This document shows positions 8,228 through 17,669 of a stretch of 64,000 bases of DNA, piece after piece. Position 1 is the first letter of the stretch; each line of letters starts with the position of its first letter. Under the pieces are notes generated by a model. The model saw only the letters and a list, made by a program, of their open reading frames with translations. It was not told the DNA's origin and ran no database searches. This DNA is from Hydrogenobacter thermophilus TK-6 (GTDB lineage Bacteria; Aquificota; Aquificia; Aquificales; Aquificaceae). Made by a program: the position numbers and the translations under genes. The stretch is from positions 992,001-1,056,000 of the forward strand of contig NC_013799.1 in assembly GCF_000010785.1 (NCBI RefSeq), written 5' to 3'.

Positions 8228-9397
8228 ATGCCCGAGCAAAGAGTTGTAGATGCGGATTATCTTCTCTTAGAAGCACCAAGAGAGAGGAAGTTTATAACAG
8301 GCGCTCAGGCTATGGCGGAGGCTGTAAAGCGCGCCAATGTGGACATAGCCATAGCTTACCCGATTACTCCTCAGTCTGAGGTGATGCACTTAGTAGGTGA
8401 TTTATGGGCTCAGGGATATCTCAAGGACTACTACAGGGCTGAAGAAGAGTACGGTGCCATGTCCGCCATAGCGGGAGCTGTTAGAGGTGGAGCAAGGGCT
8501 TTTTCTGCCACCTCTGGACCAGGGCTTTTGAGGGGTATTGAAGCTATAGCCTCCTGGCCAGGGCACAGAATACCCGCAGTTTTGGGAGTTCTCACCAGAG
8601 TGGTCAACGCACCCCTCTCCATACAGCCCGATAATGTGGAGATAGCTTACCTTCTCAACTGCGGTATGGTGGTGCTTCATGCAGAAAACCAGCAGGATGT
8701 TTTTGACTTTACCTTAGCAAGCTTTGTAATATCCGAGAAGGTGGATGTGTATATACCAGTAGCGGTGTGTACTGAGGGCTTTTTCGTCACCCACGCCAAG
8801 GGCTATGTTAACATGACCCCTGAGGATATGAAGCTACCTCCCAGAGACCCTTACAAGGCACCTGTACCCCCCACAGACTGCGAGATACCACCCGCAAGGA
8901 TACAGAGGGACGCTCCGGTGCAGAAGTCCAACTTCATGAGCTACCTTATACACGCAGTGTGGCAGCAGGAGGTGTGGTCCTCCAACATAAGAGCCATGAA
9001 GTACATATACAAGTATCTGGGTGGACCCATAGAGGTGGTAAACCCCGACGCGGAGGTGTTTGTGGTAGCTTCTGGATGTGCTGCAGCGCAAGGAAGGGAA
9101 GCGGTGCGCTACGCACAGATGGAGGGTCTCAATGTGGGACTCGTGAAAGTAAAGTCCATAAGACCATTCCCAGAGAAGGAGATAAGAGAGGCTCTCTCCA
9201 AGGCTAAAGCGGTCATAGTGCCAGAACACAACATAGTAGGCTGGCTTGCCAGAGAGGTGAAGGCAGTCCTGCCCAACAACGACAGGGTTATAGGCGGACC
9301 CAGAGTCTATGGCGGTATGACCCTGCCGGTGGAGCTTATAATGGAGAAGGTCTACGATGCCTTTGGCATAAAGAAACAAAAGAAGGTTGTAGTATAA
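8228..9397 (+). CDS. forA: 2-oxoglutarate:ferredoxin oxidoreductase alpha subunit (ForA)
   Basis: Alpha subunit, 389 residues: AIAYPITPQSEVMH is the domain I signature, followed by SATSGPGLLRG and a C-terminal transketolase-like domain (VVASGCAAAQGREA, VKVKSIRPFPEKE). It binds the substrate and completes the TPP site of ForB. The neighbours are ForD (18-base gap) and ForB (22-base gap, GGAGGT site). Pyruvate oxidoreductase subunits of this lineage are close paralogues, so the substrate assignment rests on gene order and on korAB next door. Confidence 0.88.
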   Translation: MPEQRVVDADYLLLEAPRERKFITGAQAMAEAVKRANVDIAIAYPITPQSEVMHLVGDLWAQGYLKDYYRAEEEYGAMSAIAGAVRGGARAFSATSGPGLLRGIEAIASWPGHRIPAVLGVLTRVVNAPLSIQPDNVEIAYLLNCGMVVLHAENQQDVFDFTLASFVISEKVDVYIPVAVCTEGFFVTHAKGYVNMTPEDMKLPPRDPYKAPVPPTDCEIPPARIQRDAPVQKSNFMSYLIHAVWQQEVWSSNIRAMKYIYKYLGGPIEVVNPDAEVFVVASGCAAAQGREAVRYAQMEGLNVGLVKVKSIRPFPEKEIREALSKAKAVIVPEHNIVGWLAREVKAVLPNNDRVIGGPRVYGGMTLPVELIMEKVYDAFGIKKQKKVVV

Positions 9398-9419
9398 AAA
9401 CTTTTAAGGAGGTAGAAAG

Positions 9420-10286
9420 ATGGGTTTGGAATATGTAAGGATATCACCGGGCTTTGAGAGATACATGCCCAAAGACTACGTGGACTTGGTCAAGTACGGG
9501 CAGTTTGGCAGGCAGATGGATGTCCAGCAACTGGGTCAGTTCAAAGAGCTGGTGGAAGAGCATCCCATGTGCGCGGGATGCTTCATGGCTTACTTCATAA
9601 GGGTGTTCTACGCAGCTCTTCCCAATCCAGAAGATACAATAGTGATAGGCACAGCAGGCTGTGCCAGACTGGCTCTTTCTCAGGCAGCAGTCCCCTTTAT
9701 ATACGGCAACTACGGAGACACCAATGCGGTGGCCTCCGGACTCAAGAGAGCTCTCACCATACGTTTCCCCGACAAGGTCAAGGATGTGGTGGTAATGGCT
9801 GGCGACGGTGGTCTTATTGACATAGGCTTTGGCATGACCATGCACTCCTGGTTCAGGCGCGAGAAGTTCACCACCATCATGGTAGACAACGAGGTTTACG
9901 GAAACACAGGTGGACAGGAAAGCGGTATGTCTCCTAAGGGAGTCCAGCTCAAGATGGCACCTAAAGGCAAGCAGTTTGACAAGATAAACGCTGTGGAGCT
10001 GGCAAAAGTAGCTGGATGCGTTTATGTGGCAAAGCTCGCTCCTACCAATCCCAAGAGGATAGCCAAGACCATAAGGAGAGCTGTGCTGGCGGCAAGGCAC
10101 TTTGGACCTACCTTTATCCACGCCTACACCTCCTGCAACATAGAGTACTCCATACCCACCGAAAAGGTGCTGGAAGATGCAAGGAAGAGAGAAAAGCAAG
10201 ACTTTGGTTTCTACGAGTGGATGACGGATGAGGTAAAAGAGTACTTTGAAGAGTTAGAAAGGAAGCCAGAGGAGGTAAGAACATGA
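9420..10286 (+). CDS. forB: 2-oxoglutarate:ferredoxin oxidoreductase beta subunit (ForB)
   Basis: TPP- and Fe-S-binding beta subunit, 288 residues. It has CAGCFMAYFIR for two cluster cysteines, the Mg-TPP motif GDGGLIDIGFGMT with MVDNEVYGNTGGQ, and a late cysteine in YTSCNIEYS. Electrons from 2-oxoacid decarboxylation, or the reverse in CO2 fixation, pass through this subunit to ferredoxin. The stop overlaps the forG start (ATGA), indicating translational coupling. Confidence 0.9.
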   Translation: MGLEYVRISPGFERYMPKDYVDLVKYGQFGRQMDVQQLGQFKELVEEHPMCAGCFMAYFIRVFYAALPNPEDTIVIGTAGCARLALSQAAVPFIYGNYGDTNAVASGLKRALTIRFPDKVKDVVVMAGDGGLIDIGFGMTMHSWFRREKFTTIMVDNEVYGNTGGQESGMSPKGVQLKMAPKGKQFDKINAVELAKVAGCVYVAKLAPTNPKRIAKTIRRAVLAARHFGPTFIHAYTSCNIEYSIPTEKVLEDARKREKQDFGFYEWMTDEVKEYFEELERKPEEVRT

Positions 10287-10966
10287 AACGCTATAATATA
10301 AGAATAGCAGGCGTTGGTGGGCAGGGAGTTGTCACCTCTGCCCACATTCTTGGTAATGCCATGTCCGCGGCAGGAAAGTACGCCACTCTTGTCCCCTTTT
10401 TCGGCTCTGAAAAGAGAATGGCACCGGTTGAAGCGTATGTGAGAGTCTCAGACCAGCCCATATACGAGGTGGGTGAGGTGGTCTACCCCAACGTGATAAT
10501 GATATACCACCCCCAAGTTATAACTCACGGCAAGTCTTACACCATGCCCTTTTATTCAGGTCTTAAAGAGAACGGCCTTGTGATAATAAACACGGACGCG
10601 GACATAATACCCGAAGAAGACTGGAAGATACTCAATGACCTAAACACAAGGGTTCATATGTTCCCTGCCACCAAACTGGCACTTGAGATAGCCGGCACCG
10701 AGCTTGCCACCAACATGGCTATGATAGGTCTCTTCTTTGGCATCACAAAGCTTGTGGGCTTTGAACACATAGAGCAGGCTGTAAGAGAGAGATTCCTAGG
10801 TAATACCTTCGTGGCTTCTGGGGGTACCACAGCCCTTGACAGCGCCATAGAGAAGAAGTTCAAAAAGAAGATGGAGCTACTTGAAAAGAACATGCAGGTC
10901 ATAAGAGAAGCCTTTAAGATAGCGGAGGAGCGTGGCTGGGTAGAGGAAGAGGCTTACACTTCTTAA
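10283..10966 (+). CDS. forG: 2-oxoglutarate:ferredoxin oxidoreductase gamma subunit (ForG)
   Basis: Gamma subunit, 227 residues, with the family start IRIAGVGGQGVVTSA and the PFFGSEKRMAPVEAYVR segment. In KorA the same domain is fused to the N-terminus of alpha; here it is separate. The C-terminal third is helical and charged. It lies in the for operon, overlapping forB by 4 bases and followed 16 bases later by forE. Confidence 0.88.
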   Translation: MKRYNIRIAGVGGQGVVTSAHILGNAMSAAGKYATLVPFFGSEKRMAPVEAYVRVSDQPIYEVGEVVYPNVIMIYHPQVITHGKSYTMPFYSGLKENGLVIINTDADIIPEEDWKILNDLNTRVHMFPATKLALEIAGTELATNMAMIGLFFGITKLVGFEHIEQAVRERFLGNTFVASGGTTALDSAIEKKFKKKMELLEKNMQVIREAFKIAEERGWVEEEAYTS

Positions 10967-10982
10967 GGAGGTTGGCTGAGGT

Positions 10983-11207
10983 ATGTACTATGTGGCTGAT
11001 GTAAACGAAACAGACTGCGCCAAATATAACTGCAAGCAGTGCGTGCTTTTCTGTCCTGAGCCTAACACGCTTATGTACCACGACTCCAAGCATGTGGCTT
11101 GGGTCAATTACTCCAGATGTAAAGGCTGTGCCATATGTGTGTATGTGTGTTCTGACCTCCTCAAAAGAAACTGCATACAGATGGTTATGGTGACTGCAGG
11201 AGACTGA
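10983..11207 (+). CDS. forE: Ferredoxin-like subunit (ForE)
   Basis: A 74-residue polypeptide with two cysteine clusters, CAKYNCKQCVLFC and CKGCAICVYVC, of the kind that binds [4Fe-4S] centres; the first is irregular in spacing (C-x4-C-x2-C-x3-C). It is the last gene of the D-A-B-G-E set and probably carries electrons between the TPP/Fe-S core and free ferredoxin. It ends two bases before the following small gene. Confidence 0.85.
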   Translation: MYYVADVNETDCAKYNCKQCVLFCPEPNTLMYHDSKHVAWVNYSRCKGCAICVYVCSDLLKRNCIQMVMVTAGD

Positions 11208-11208
11208 T

Positions 11209-11502
11209 ATGATGGAAGAAAAGTTCAGAGACCTTGCGGAGGAAGTCAAAAAGAGCATGGCTAATCCAGATATTGACATGGAGCTCTGCTTTCCCAGCGA
11301 GGCGGACGAGGGATGCGAGCTCAAAAAGTACCCTTACCTTAGGGTCAGGTACATAGTGGAAGGGCATGATGTGTATGAAAAAGAGATAGACATAGACCCG
11401 GAGTACTGGGAAAAGGACGTAAAAGACCTTGCCAACTTCATAACCTTCCAGATACAGCAGTTCATGGAGGAGATAGACTCGGTAGAGTACGGCGGAGAGT
11501 AG
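11209..11502 (+). CDS. Unknown acidic 97-residue protein
   Basis: A small acidic protein (many Glu and Asp) with a probable alpha/beta fold: YPYLRVRYIVEGHD then EKEIDIDPEYWEKDV. I do not recognise the family. It starts 2 bases after the forE stop and ends 3 bases before the COG0523 GTPase gene. It could be an accessory factor of either the for or the dab group. No cysteine motif, signal peptide or membrane helix is present. Confidence 0.75.
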   Translation: MMEEKFRDLAEEVKKSMANPDIDMELCFPSEADEGCELKKYPYLRVRYIVEGHDVYEKEIDIDPEYWEKDVKDLANFITFQIQQFMEEIDSVEYGGE

Positions 11503-11505
11503 CTC

Positions 11506-12399
11506 ATGCTTTCTGCCTTCGTGATAACGGGCTTTCTGGGAAGCGGCAAGACTACTCTTCTGATGAACTCTGTAAGGGAGCACCTGAAAAACAGAAGGAT
11601 AGCCATAATAGTCAACGAGTTTGGAGAGGTAGGAGTTGATGGGAAAATACTAAAAAACGCTTACTCTCAGGTGCTGGAGCTTCCAGAAGGCTGCATATGT
11701 TGCACCCTTCACGCGGAGTTTGAGAAGGCTCTCTGGGAAATAAGACAGAAGTATGACCCTGAGGTGCTTCTGGTGGAGACTTCCGGTGCAGCCGAACCCT
11801 TCCCTGTGATGCTCAGCCTCCAGAGTCTGGGATGCACCGTAGAAGGTGTAATGTGCCTCATAGATGCCTATAACTTTGAAAAGTATTCACACGAGCCTAC
11901 CACAAGGCACCAGATAGGAAGCTCCAACATGCTGGTTCTTAACAAAACGGACCTGGTGGACGAGGAGAAGCTAAAAAGCGTAGAGCAGGAAGTGGTTCGC
12001 ATATGGCACTCCTACAGGCTCAAAAACCTCTTTACGGGTGAGCCTGTATTCAGAGACTTTAAACTCTACAAAACCAGCTACGGAAAGCTACCTGTGGAAG
12101 TCTTTGAGGGCATCTTTGCGCTAAAAGCGAAGCTGGAAGCTCCCGAAGAAGACTACCACCAGCACCACCTTGAGCATCAGGTCCTTTACTTTGACCAGCC
12201 TTTGGAGTATGAAAAGCTTGTGAGCCTGCTGGAGAGTTTTCCCAAAGAAGTGTTCAGAGCTAAAGGTGTAGTAAGAGTAAAAGAGGTTCCGCAGGCTCTC
12301 GTGGTTAACTACGCCTTTGGTGGTCTGGACCTTAGCCAGACACTTCCCGACTATCAGGGTAAATCCTTCCTGGTGGTAATCAAAAAATCTGACAACTGA
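11506..12399 (+). CDS. COG0523 (CobW/G3E family) GTPase, putative metallochaperone
   Basis: G3E P-loop GTPase of 297 residues: Walker A GFLGSGKTT (residues 8-16), the metal-binding GCICC motif (about 63-67), the guanine motif NKTDLV and the CobW C-terminal domain. A His-rich loop (YHQHHLEHQ, about residue 220) could also hold metal. Such proteins deliver zinc, cobalt or other metals to target enzymes. Directly downstream is dabB-dabA, and DabA has a carbonic-anhydrase-like zinc site, so zinc delivery to DabA is a reasonable inference. Confidence 0.85.
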   Translation: MLSAFVITGFLGSGKTTLLMNSVREHLKNRRIAIIVNEFGEVGVDGKILKNAYSQVLELPEGCICCTLHAEFEKALWEIRQKYDPEVLLVETSGAAEPFPVMLSLQSLGCTVEGVMCLIDAYNFEKYSHEPTTRHQIGSSNMLVLNKTDLVDEEKLKSVEQEVVRIWHSYRLKNLFTGEPVFRDFKLYKTSYGKLPVEVFEGIFALKAKLEAPEEDYHQHHLEHQVLYFDQPLEYEKLVSLLESFPKEVFRAKGVVRVKEVPQALVVNYAFGGLDLSQTLPDYQGKSFLVVIKKSDN

Positions 12400-12411
12400 A
12401 GGAGGAGGCGC

Positions 12412-14673
12412 ATGCTTCTGGAAGCTATAGCTATTTCCCTGCCAGCTCTGTCTGCTATATCTTCCCTTTTTCTGGAGAAAAGGCTCTATGCGAGGCTTAG
12501 CACCATTGCTACAGGCATTTCTTTTCTTCTGAGCCTGCTGATTTTGTTGCTGGGAAGAGGCTCGGCAGATATTCCGCTCCTGAGGTTTGACGGGCTTGGA
12601 AGTCTTCTGGCTTCTTACATACTGCTGGTCAGCCTTGTGATACACAAATATTCAGAAAACTACATGAAGGACGAGCAAGGATACAGAAGGTACTTCTTTC
12701 TCCTTGACATTATGACGCTTAATTTGCTCCTTCTCGTGCTGGCGGACCATATGCTTTTGCTCTTTGCCTGCTGGCACCTTATGGGCGTTTTGCTCTATAT
12801 ACTCCTTACTTTTAACCACAGGAGGCTGGAGGCTTTTGAATACGGGAATTTTGCGCTCTTTACCCACAGGTTTGCGGACGTGCCACTGCTTCTGGCTATT
12901 CTCATGCTCTACAAGGCTTACGGGACTTTTAGCGTAAGCGAGCTGATAAAAGCCACGCTGGCGGAGCCAAAAGGGGAGCTGTGGGTGGTTTCTCTACTGG
13001 TGATTGTCAGTGGTCTTCTCAAGTCCGCTCAGATTCCTTTTCATCTGTGGCTGGTTTACAGTATGGAAGGACCCACTCCTGTCTCTGCTCTCATGCACGC
13101 AGGTATAGTCAACGCGGGTGCTTTTCTTGCCAACAGGTTTGCCTTTCTCTTTCCTTACGACCAGTATGGTCTTAACCTTGCTTTTATGGTAGGTATAATC
13201 ACCGCCATCTTAGGCTCTATGCTCATGCTCATGCAGAACGACATAAAGAAGGCTCTGGGTTATTCCACTGTGGGACAGATGGGATACATGATGATGGAAA
13301 TAGGCGTTGGTGCCTTTGCCCTTGCGGTTTATCACATGATGGCTCACGGCATATTCAAGGCAACTCTATTTCTATCTTCTGGTAGCGTGATACACGAAGC
13401 GAGAAAGGACACCAACATACCCAGGGACGAGGTTTACGATGCTCTCGTCAGGAAGGAAGTTTCCCAGAGGGAGATGCCTGTCGTTCTCTACGGAGTTCTT
13501 ACTCTGCTCGTTCCACTTCTTCTGGTGGTGGGTGCCCACGCGGTGTTTGAATACGAGATTCTGAGATACAAAACCCAGCTGGTTCTTCTCTTCTTTGGAT
13601 GGGCTACCTCCGCTCAGATACTTATAAACCTCTTCAGGCTCGGTAGAGAAAAGCCTCTTCTTACCTCAGTCCTGGGCGTGCTTTCTCTCTTTGTCCTTCT
13701 TAGTGTTTACGTGCTTGCAGGAGAGAGCCTCAAGAACCTCATAATGCCTTATGAGGGTCTTCAGGAACGCATAATGGAGGTGGCATCCTCCAACACCGCT
13801 TTCATCCTTGGAGGTATACTGCTGAGCCTTCTGCTGGTGATGGTAGGCTGGGTGCTGGTGTACTTTGCCAGCAAGGACAAGCCTGTGGAGGTGCATCTGA
13901 GCCTTTATGCTCACCTCTCGCGCGAGCTGTATTTCCCTGACATATACAGACTTGTTGGAAGGTTCTTTAAAAGGCTCTCTTACCTTACCAGTTTTGGCGC
14001 AGTGCCCTTGTATCTGTTTTACTACGATGGGGGTTCTCTCAGGGGTGTTTCTTTTGATGTGCTGCTGCTGACGCTCTTTGTCCCTCTCTTTCCTCTGAGC
14101 CTCATAACATCCTATTTCATCAGGAGGTTCTGGATTTACTCCCTGCCTGCTCTTGTGGGAATTGCTTTCGTGCTTCTGTGGAACCTGCCCCTGCCTTCAG
14201 ACAGGGTCCTTTACTCGCTTGCTGTTTTGACGCTTCTGTTTCACTCTCTTAGAGCCTTTCAGAGCCAGAGCATGGGTGAGCTTCTTGGGGAGCTTTACCC
14301 TGCGCTTTTGAGCCTTGTGTGGCTATCCGGAAAAGAGCACTTTCTTCTGATAGTTCCCGCGCTTTTGCTTCTCTTTCTATCTGGTCTTTACCTTAAGGCA
14401 AGCCTTGGGACTGCAAGCTTTACCTACGCGGGAGGTCTTTTAGAGAAAATGCCCCTCTTTTCCTTCCTCTTTGTGGTTGTCTCTCTTTATGCCTGCATGT
14501 TTCCTCCCATGCCTACTTTTTACTCTCTGTGGGAGGCTCTCTTAAAGACTGATATCTCTCTTGGTGCCCTTCTTCTTGCTGGCTGGTTTCTCCTTGGAAG
14601 TGCGCTGGTGGTCAGTGCCTGCAGGATCCTTTACGGAAAGCCAAAAGAAGACCTCTACTATCCCAACTTTTGA
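12412..14673 (+). CDS. dabB: DabB, NuoL-like membrane subunit of an inorganic carbon transporter
   Basis: Polytopic membrane protein of 753 residues related to NuoL/MrpA. It carries the proton-channel motif SAQIPFHLWLVYSMEGPTPV with LMHAG and later MMAHGIFKATLFL. It is not part of complex I, since the only partner is the DUF2309 protein encoded 12 bases downstream. This pairing defines the DAB (DIC accumulation) complexes of chemolithoautotrophs, thought to use the proton gradient for vectorial CO2 hydration. The ATG follows a GGAGGAGG site. An organism fixing CO2 by the reverse TCA cycle would benefit from such uptake. Confidence 0.88.
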   Translation: MLLEAIAISLPALSAISSLFLEKRLYARLSTIATGISFLLSLLILLLGRGSADIPLLRFDGLGSLLASYILLVSLVIHKYSENYMKDEQGYRRYFFLLDIMTLNLLLLVLADHMLLLFACWHLMGVLLYILLTFNHRRLEAFEYGNFALFTHRFADVPLLLAILMLYKAYGTFSVSELIKATLAEPKGELWVVSLLVIVSGLLKSAQIPFHLWLVYSMEGPTPVSALMHAGIVNAGAFLANRFAFLFPYDQYGLNLAFMVGIITAILGSMLMLMQNDIKKALGYSTVGQMGYMMMEIGVGAFALAVYHMMAHGIFKATLFLSSGSVIHEARKDTNIPRDEVYDALVRKEVSQREMPVVLYGVLTLLVPLLLVVGAHAVFEYEILRYKTQLVLLFFGWATSAQILINLFRLGREKPLLTSVLGVLSLFVLLSVYVLAGESLKNLIMPYEGLQERIMEVASSNTAFILGGILLSLLLVMVGWVLVYFASKDKPVEVHLSLYAHLSRELYFPDIYRLVGRFFKRLSYLTSFGAVPLYLFYYDGGSLRGVSFDVLLLTLFVPLFPLSLITSYFIRRFWIYSLPALVGIAFVLLWNLPLPSDRVLYSLAVLTLLFHSLRAFQSQSMGELLGELYPALLSLVWLSGKEHFLLIVPALLLLFLSGLYLKASLGTASFTYAGGLLEKMPLFSFLFVVVSLYACMFPPMPTFYSLWEALLKTDISLGALLLAGWFLLGSALVVSACRILYGKPKEDLYYPNF

Positions 14674-14684
14674 GGAGGTAAAGC

Positions 14685-17669
14685 ATGGAACTTGGGAAAA
14701 AGCTATACATAAGGTCTCTGGTTAATGTAGCGTCCGAGCCTATAACTTACTACTGGCCCATGAGGACCTTTATAACCAGAAACCCCCTCAGAGAGCTTGA
14801 GGATCTACCCTTCAGAGAAGCTATAAAGGAAGGCGAGCTTCTCTTTGGTGGCAGGGGCTACCTCAGGAGAGAAGACTACAGGCATCTCTACTCTATGGGG
14901 CACATAAAGGAGGAATTCTTAAGAGAGAGCATAAAAGAGTTTCTCTCTTCGCTGGAGCTTTCTGAAAGTCTACCATACGAGGAGCTCGTCTTTGCTCTCC
15001 TCACCCAAAAGATAACAGAGCCCGCTTACAACCTCCTGCACAGAGGAAAAGCCAAAGAGGAGATTCTGGAGGCTCTCTCAGAGTACTTTATGGAAGACCC
15101 TTCGGAAGTGTGCAGGGAGCTCTTTCTGTCCATAGGAGTGAAAAACACCCTGCAGGACCTTATAAAGCTCCTGACGGGCAAAGATCCGGGCAGGCTTATA
15201 GACGAGCTTGTCATAAAGACCGCCTTTGACTTTCTGGACGAAGGTCAGTCCACCATAGACATGCCCGGCAGAGATGCAGGGCTCTACAGAGCCTGGAGAG
15301 AGCTTGCAAGAAGGAATCTGAGATTCCTTCTCTGGACGGGAAGGAGCCTTGTAAGCATGCTAAAAGACCTGGAAGAGCCAGAAGAAGCCATAGAGTATGT
15401 GCTTACCTCTTACGAGCTTCCCCAGCCTGCGTGGGAAGGCTATATAACCCTTGAGCTTGCAAAACTCAAAGGTATAGCGGGTTTCATAAAGTGGCGCTCT
15501 CACAACAAGTACTACTACTGGCAGAAGGTCCACCCGGTGGACATGGTGGACTACGCTGCCATAAGGCTCCTGGTTGCCAAGTCCGTGCTGGATGCAAGCT
15601 CAAAGGACCTTCCCTTCAGACCCACCTATCGCGGAATAGAAGAGTTTTTGAGTAAAGAAAAAGAAAAGGCTTACCTTATGCATGAGTTTAGCTCCAGAAA
15701 CTGCCCGCCACAGGTTGCGGAAGACTACAGGAAGTATCTTAAAAACCCGGCAAAGCACCTTCAGGAGTATATCACCCTCAAGGCTCAGATAAAAGCAAAG
15801 AGCTACTACAGATTTCTTTCCGACTGGCTGAAAGCGGTGGACCTGAGGCTTGAAGACCTGAGCGCTCAGGAGGTGCTGGAACTTCTCAGGCTTTACCATC
15901 TTCTCAAAGAGGAAGAAGGCTACGTATGGCTCAGGGCTTTTGAGGAGACCCACATACAGAAGTTGGTGGAAAGTATAAAACTCCCCGAAAAAAATCAGGA
16001 AAAGCCTTTAGCTCAGGCACTCTTTTGCATAGATGTGAGGTCAGAAAGGTTCAGGAGGAAATTAGAATCCGTTGGCAACTACCAGACCTTTGGGGTTGCT
16101 GGATTTTTTGGTATTCCCGTTGCCATGGTGGACCTGCGCAAGGGACACGAGGAGTTTCTCTGTCCTGTGATAGTAACTCCCAAAAATGTAGTCTTTGAAA
16201 TGCCTTACTCCAGAAAAGGAATTGAAAAAGATAAAGCACTCAGCCAGCTACTACACGGCGTAAAAGACCACATACTGGCACCCTTCGTGGCAGTGGAGAT
16301 GCTGGGCTTTGCTTTTGGATTTGACTTTATAGGCAAAACCTTCCTGCCGGATACCTACGCAAAAGCCAAAGACCTCATGTGGAAAGAGAGCGTAAAGACC
16401 TCCATGATGGTAAACAAGCTCTCCGAAAAGGAGATAGAAGACATAACCACCTATTACTACACTTCCCTCATAAAGAAAGCGCTGGAGGAGATGGGTATCA
16501 AAGATGCGGACCCCTACCTGCTCTTTCAGACGTGCCTTGAGGAGGAGGTTTCCCTTCCAGAAGAGCTAAGAAGCGTGGTTGAAGTCCTCAGGAGCAAATA
16601 CCGCGTAGAGCGTGGTTTTGTAAAGCTCTTTGAAGAAAGGCTCAGAAGTTTGGGCTTTACCAAAGAAGAGCAGGCTTTCCTGGTTTCAACTACTCTAAAG
16701 AGCATAGGTCTGGTCAAAGACTTTGCTCCGATAGTTTTTGTCCTTGGGCACGAGAGCAGGTCTGAGAACAACCCCTACGAGTCGGCTCTTGACTGCGGAG
16801 CCTGCGGTGGTGCGTCGGGTATATACAATGCGCGCATATTCTGCACCATGGCTAACGACCCGGCTGTTAGGCAGATAATGAAGCAAAAGCACGGGCTGAA
16901 CATTCCTGAGGAAACGGTCTTTCTGCCGGGCATTCACAACACCACCACCGACCAAATTGTGCTTTATGACCTTGAGTACCTCCCCGCCAGATATGTACCC
17001 ATGCTGGAGAGAATAAGAAGGGATTTTGAAGAGGCAAGAAGGCTTACTGCGCAGGAGAGAGCTATTGCGCTGGACGCAGGCAGTCCTGAGCAGGTCTACA
17101 GAAAAGCCTACGACTGGTCTGAGGTAAGACCCGAGTGGGGACTTTCTGGCAACTACGCCTTCGTGATAGGAAGGAGGGATATAACAAAGCTTTCAGAGCT
17201 TGAAGGCAGAGTCTTCCTGCACTCCTACGATTATACGGTGGACCCCAAGGGATTTCTACTTGAGAACATACTGGCTGGTCCCGCGGTGGTAGGTCAGTGG
17301 ATAAACATGGAGTACTATTTTTCTACCACGGACAACGAGGTTTACGGTAGCGGTAGTAAGGTTTACCACAACGTAGTGGGAAGGATAGGCGTGATGACAG
17401 GAAACTACAGCGACCTGAGAACGGGACTCCCTGCCCAGACGGTTCTGAAGGAAGGAAAGCCTTTCCATGTGCCCGTCAGATACACCCTCGTGATAGAAGC
17501 TCCTCTGGAACTTTCCCAGAGGGCCATAAGCAGGATAAGGAAGATAAGAGACCTTATGCAGAACGAGTGGATAAATGTTGTGGTTTTTGACCCGCAGAAG
17601 GGTGTCTTTTACAGATACTTAAAAGGTTCGTGGGTAGAATACCAGAAAAAACAGGAGGTGAAAGTATGA
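14685..17669 (+). CDS. dabA: DabA, carbonic-anhydrase-like subunit (DUF2309)
   Basis: Large soluble subunit of 994 residues, DUF2309 family. The expected zinc-site residues of a beta-carbonic-anhydrase-like centre are present: Cys448 and Asp450 in FCIDVRSERF, His689 in LGHESRSENN and Cys704 in LDCGACGG. With DabB it is thought to convert CO2 to trapped bicarbonate, driven by the membrane potential. It is in an operon with the upstream GTPase and dabB. The last codons overlap the upstream leader, but not the start, of the PII-like gene. Confidence 0.92.
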   Translation: MELGKKLYIRSLVNVASEPITYYWPMRTFITRNPLRELEDLPFREAIKEGELLFGGRGYLRREDYRHLYSMGHIKEEFLRESIKEFLSSLELSESLPYEELVFALLTQKITEPAYNLLHRGKAKEEILEALSEYFMEDPSEVCRELFLSIGVKNTLQDLIKLLTGKDPGRLIDELVIKTAFDFLDEGQSTIDMPGRDAGLYRAWRELARRNLRFLLWTGRSLVSMLKDLEEPEEAIEYVLTSYELPQPAWEGYITLELAKLKGIAGFIKWRSHNKYYYWQKVHPVDMVDYAAIRLLVAKSVLDASSKDLPFRPTYRGIEEFLSKEKEKAYLMHEFSSRNCPPQVAEDYRKYLKNPAKHLQEYITLKAQIKAKSYYRFLSDWLKAVDLRLEDLSAQEVLELLRLYHLLKEEEGYVWLRAFEETHIQKLVESIKLPEKNQEKPLAQALFCIDVRSERFRRKLESVGNYQTFGVAGFFGIPVAMVDLRKGHEEFLCPVIVTPKNVVFEMPYSRKGIEKDKALSQLLHGVKDHILAPFVAVEMLGFAFGFDFIGKTFLPDTYAKAKDLMWKESVKTSMMVNKLSEKEIEDITTYYYTSLIKKALEEMGIKDADPYLLFQTCLEEEVSLPEELRSVVEVLRSKYRVERGFVKLFEERLRSLGFTKEEQAFLVSTTLKSIGLVKDFAPIVFVLGHESRSENNPYESALDCGACGGASGIYNARIFCTMANDPAVRQIMKQKHGLNIPEETVFLPGIHNTTTDQIVLYDLEYLPARYVPMLERIRRDFEEARRLTAQERAIALDAGSPEQVYRKAYDWSEVRPEWGLSGNYAFVIGRRDITKLSELEGRVFLHSYDYTVDPKGFLLENILAGPAVVGQWINMEYYFSTTDNEVYGSGSKVYHNVVGRIGVMTGNYSDLRTGLPAQTVLKEGKPFHVPVRYTLVIEAPLELSQRAISRIRKIRDLMQNEWINVVVFDPQKGVFYRYLKGSWVEYQKKQEVKV

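Noticed and set aside
8834-10199. Long open frames opposite forA and forB
   Set aside because: Antisense frames that arise from the codon use of conserved genes; their protein content is not credible.
7496-11207. porDABGE, a pyruvate:ferredoxin oxidoreductase
   Set aside because: The subunits are close paralogues, but the gene order D-A-B-G-E and the adjacent korAB fit the 2-oxoglutarate enzyme better. The substrate is not proven by sequence.
12412-14673. A stray complex I nuoL gene
   Set aside because: The only partner is a DUF2309 gene 12 bases downstream, and no other nuo genes are near; dabB explains both.
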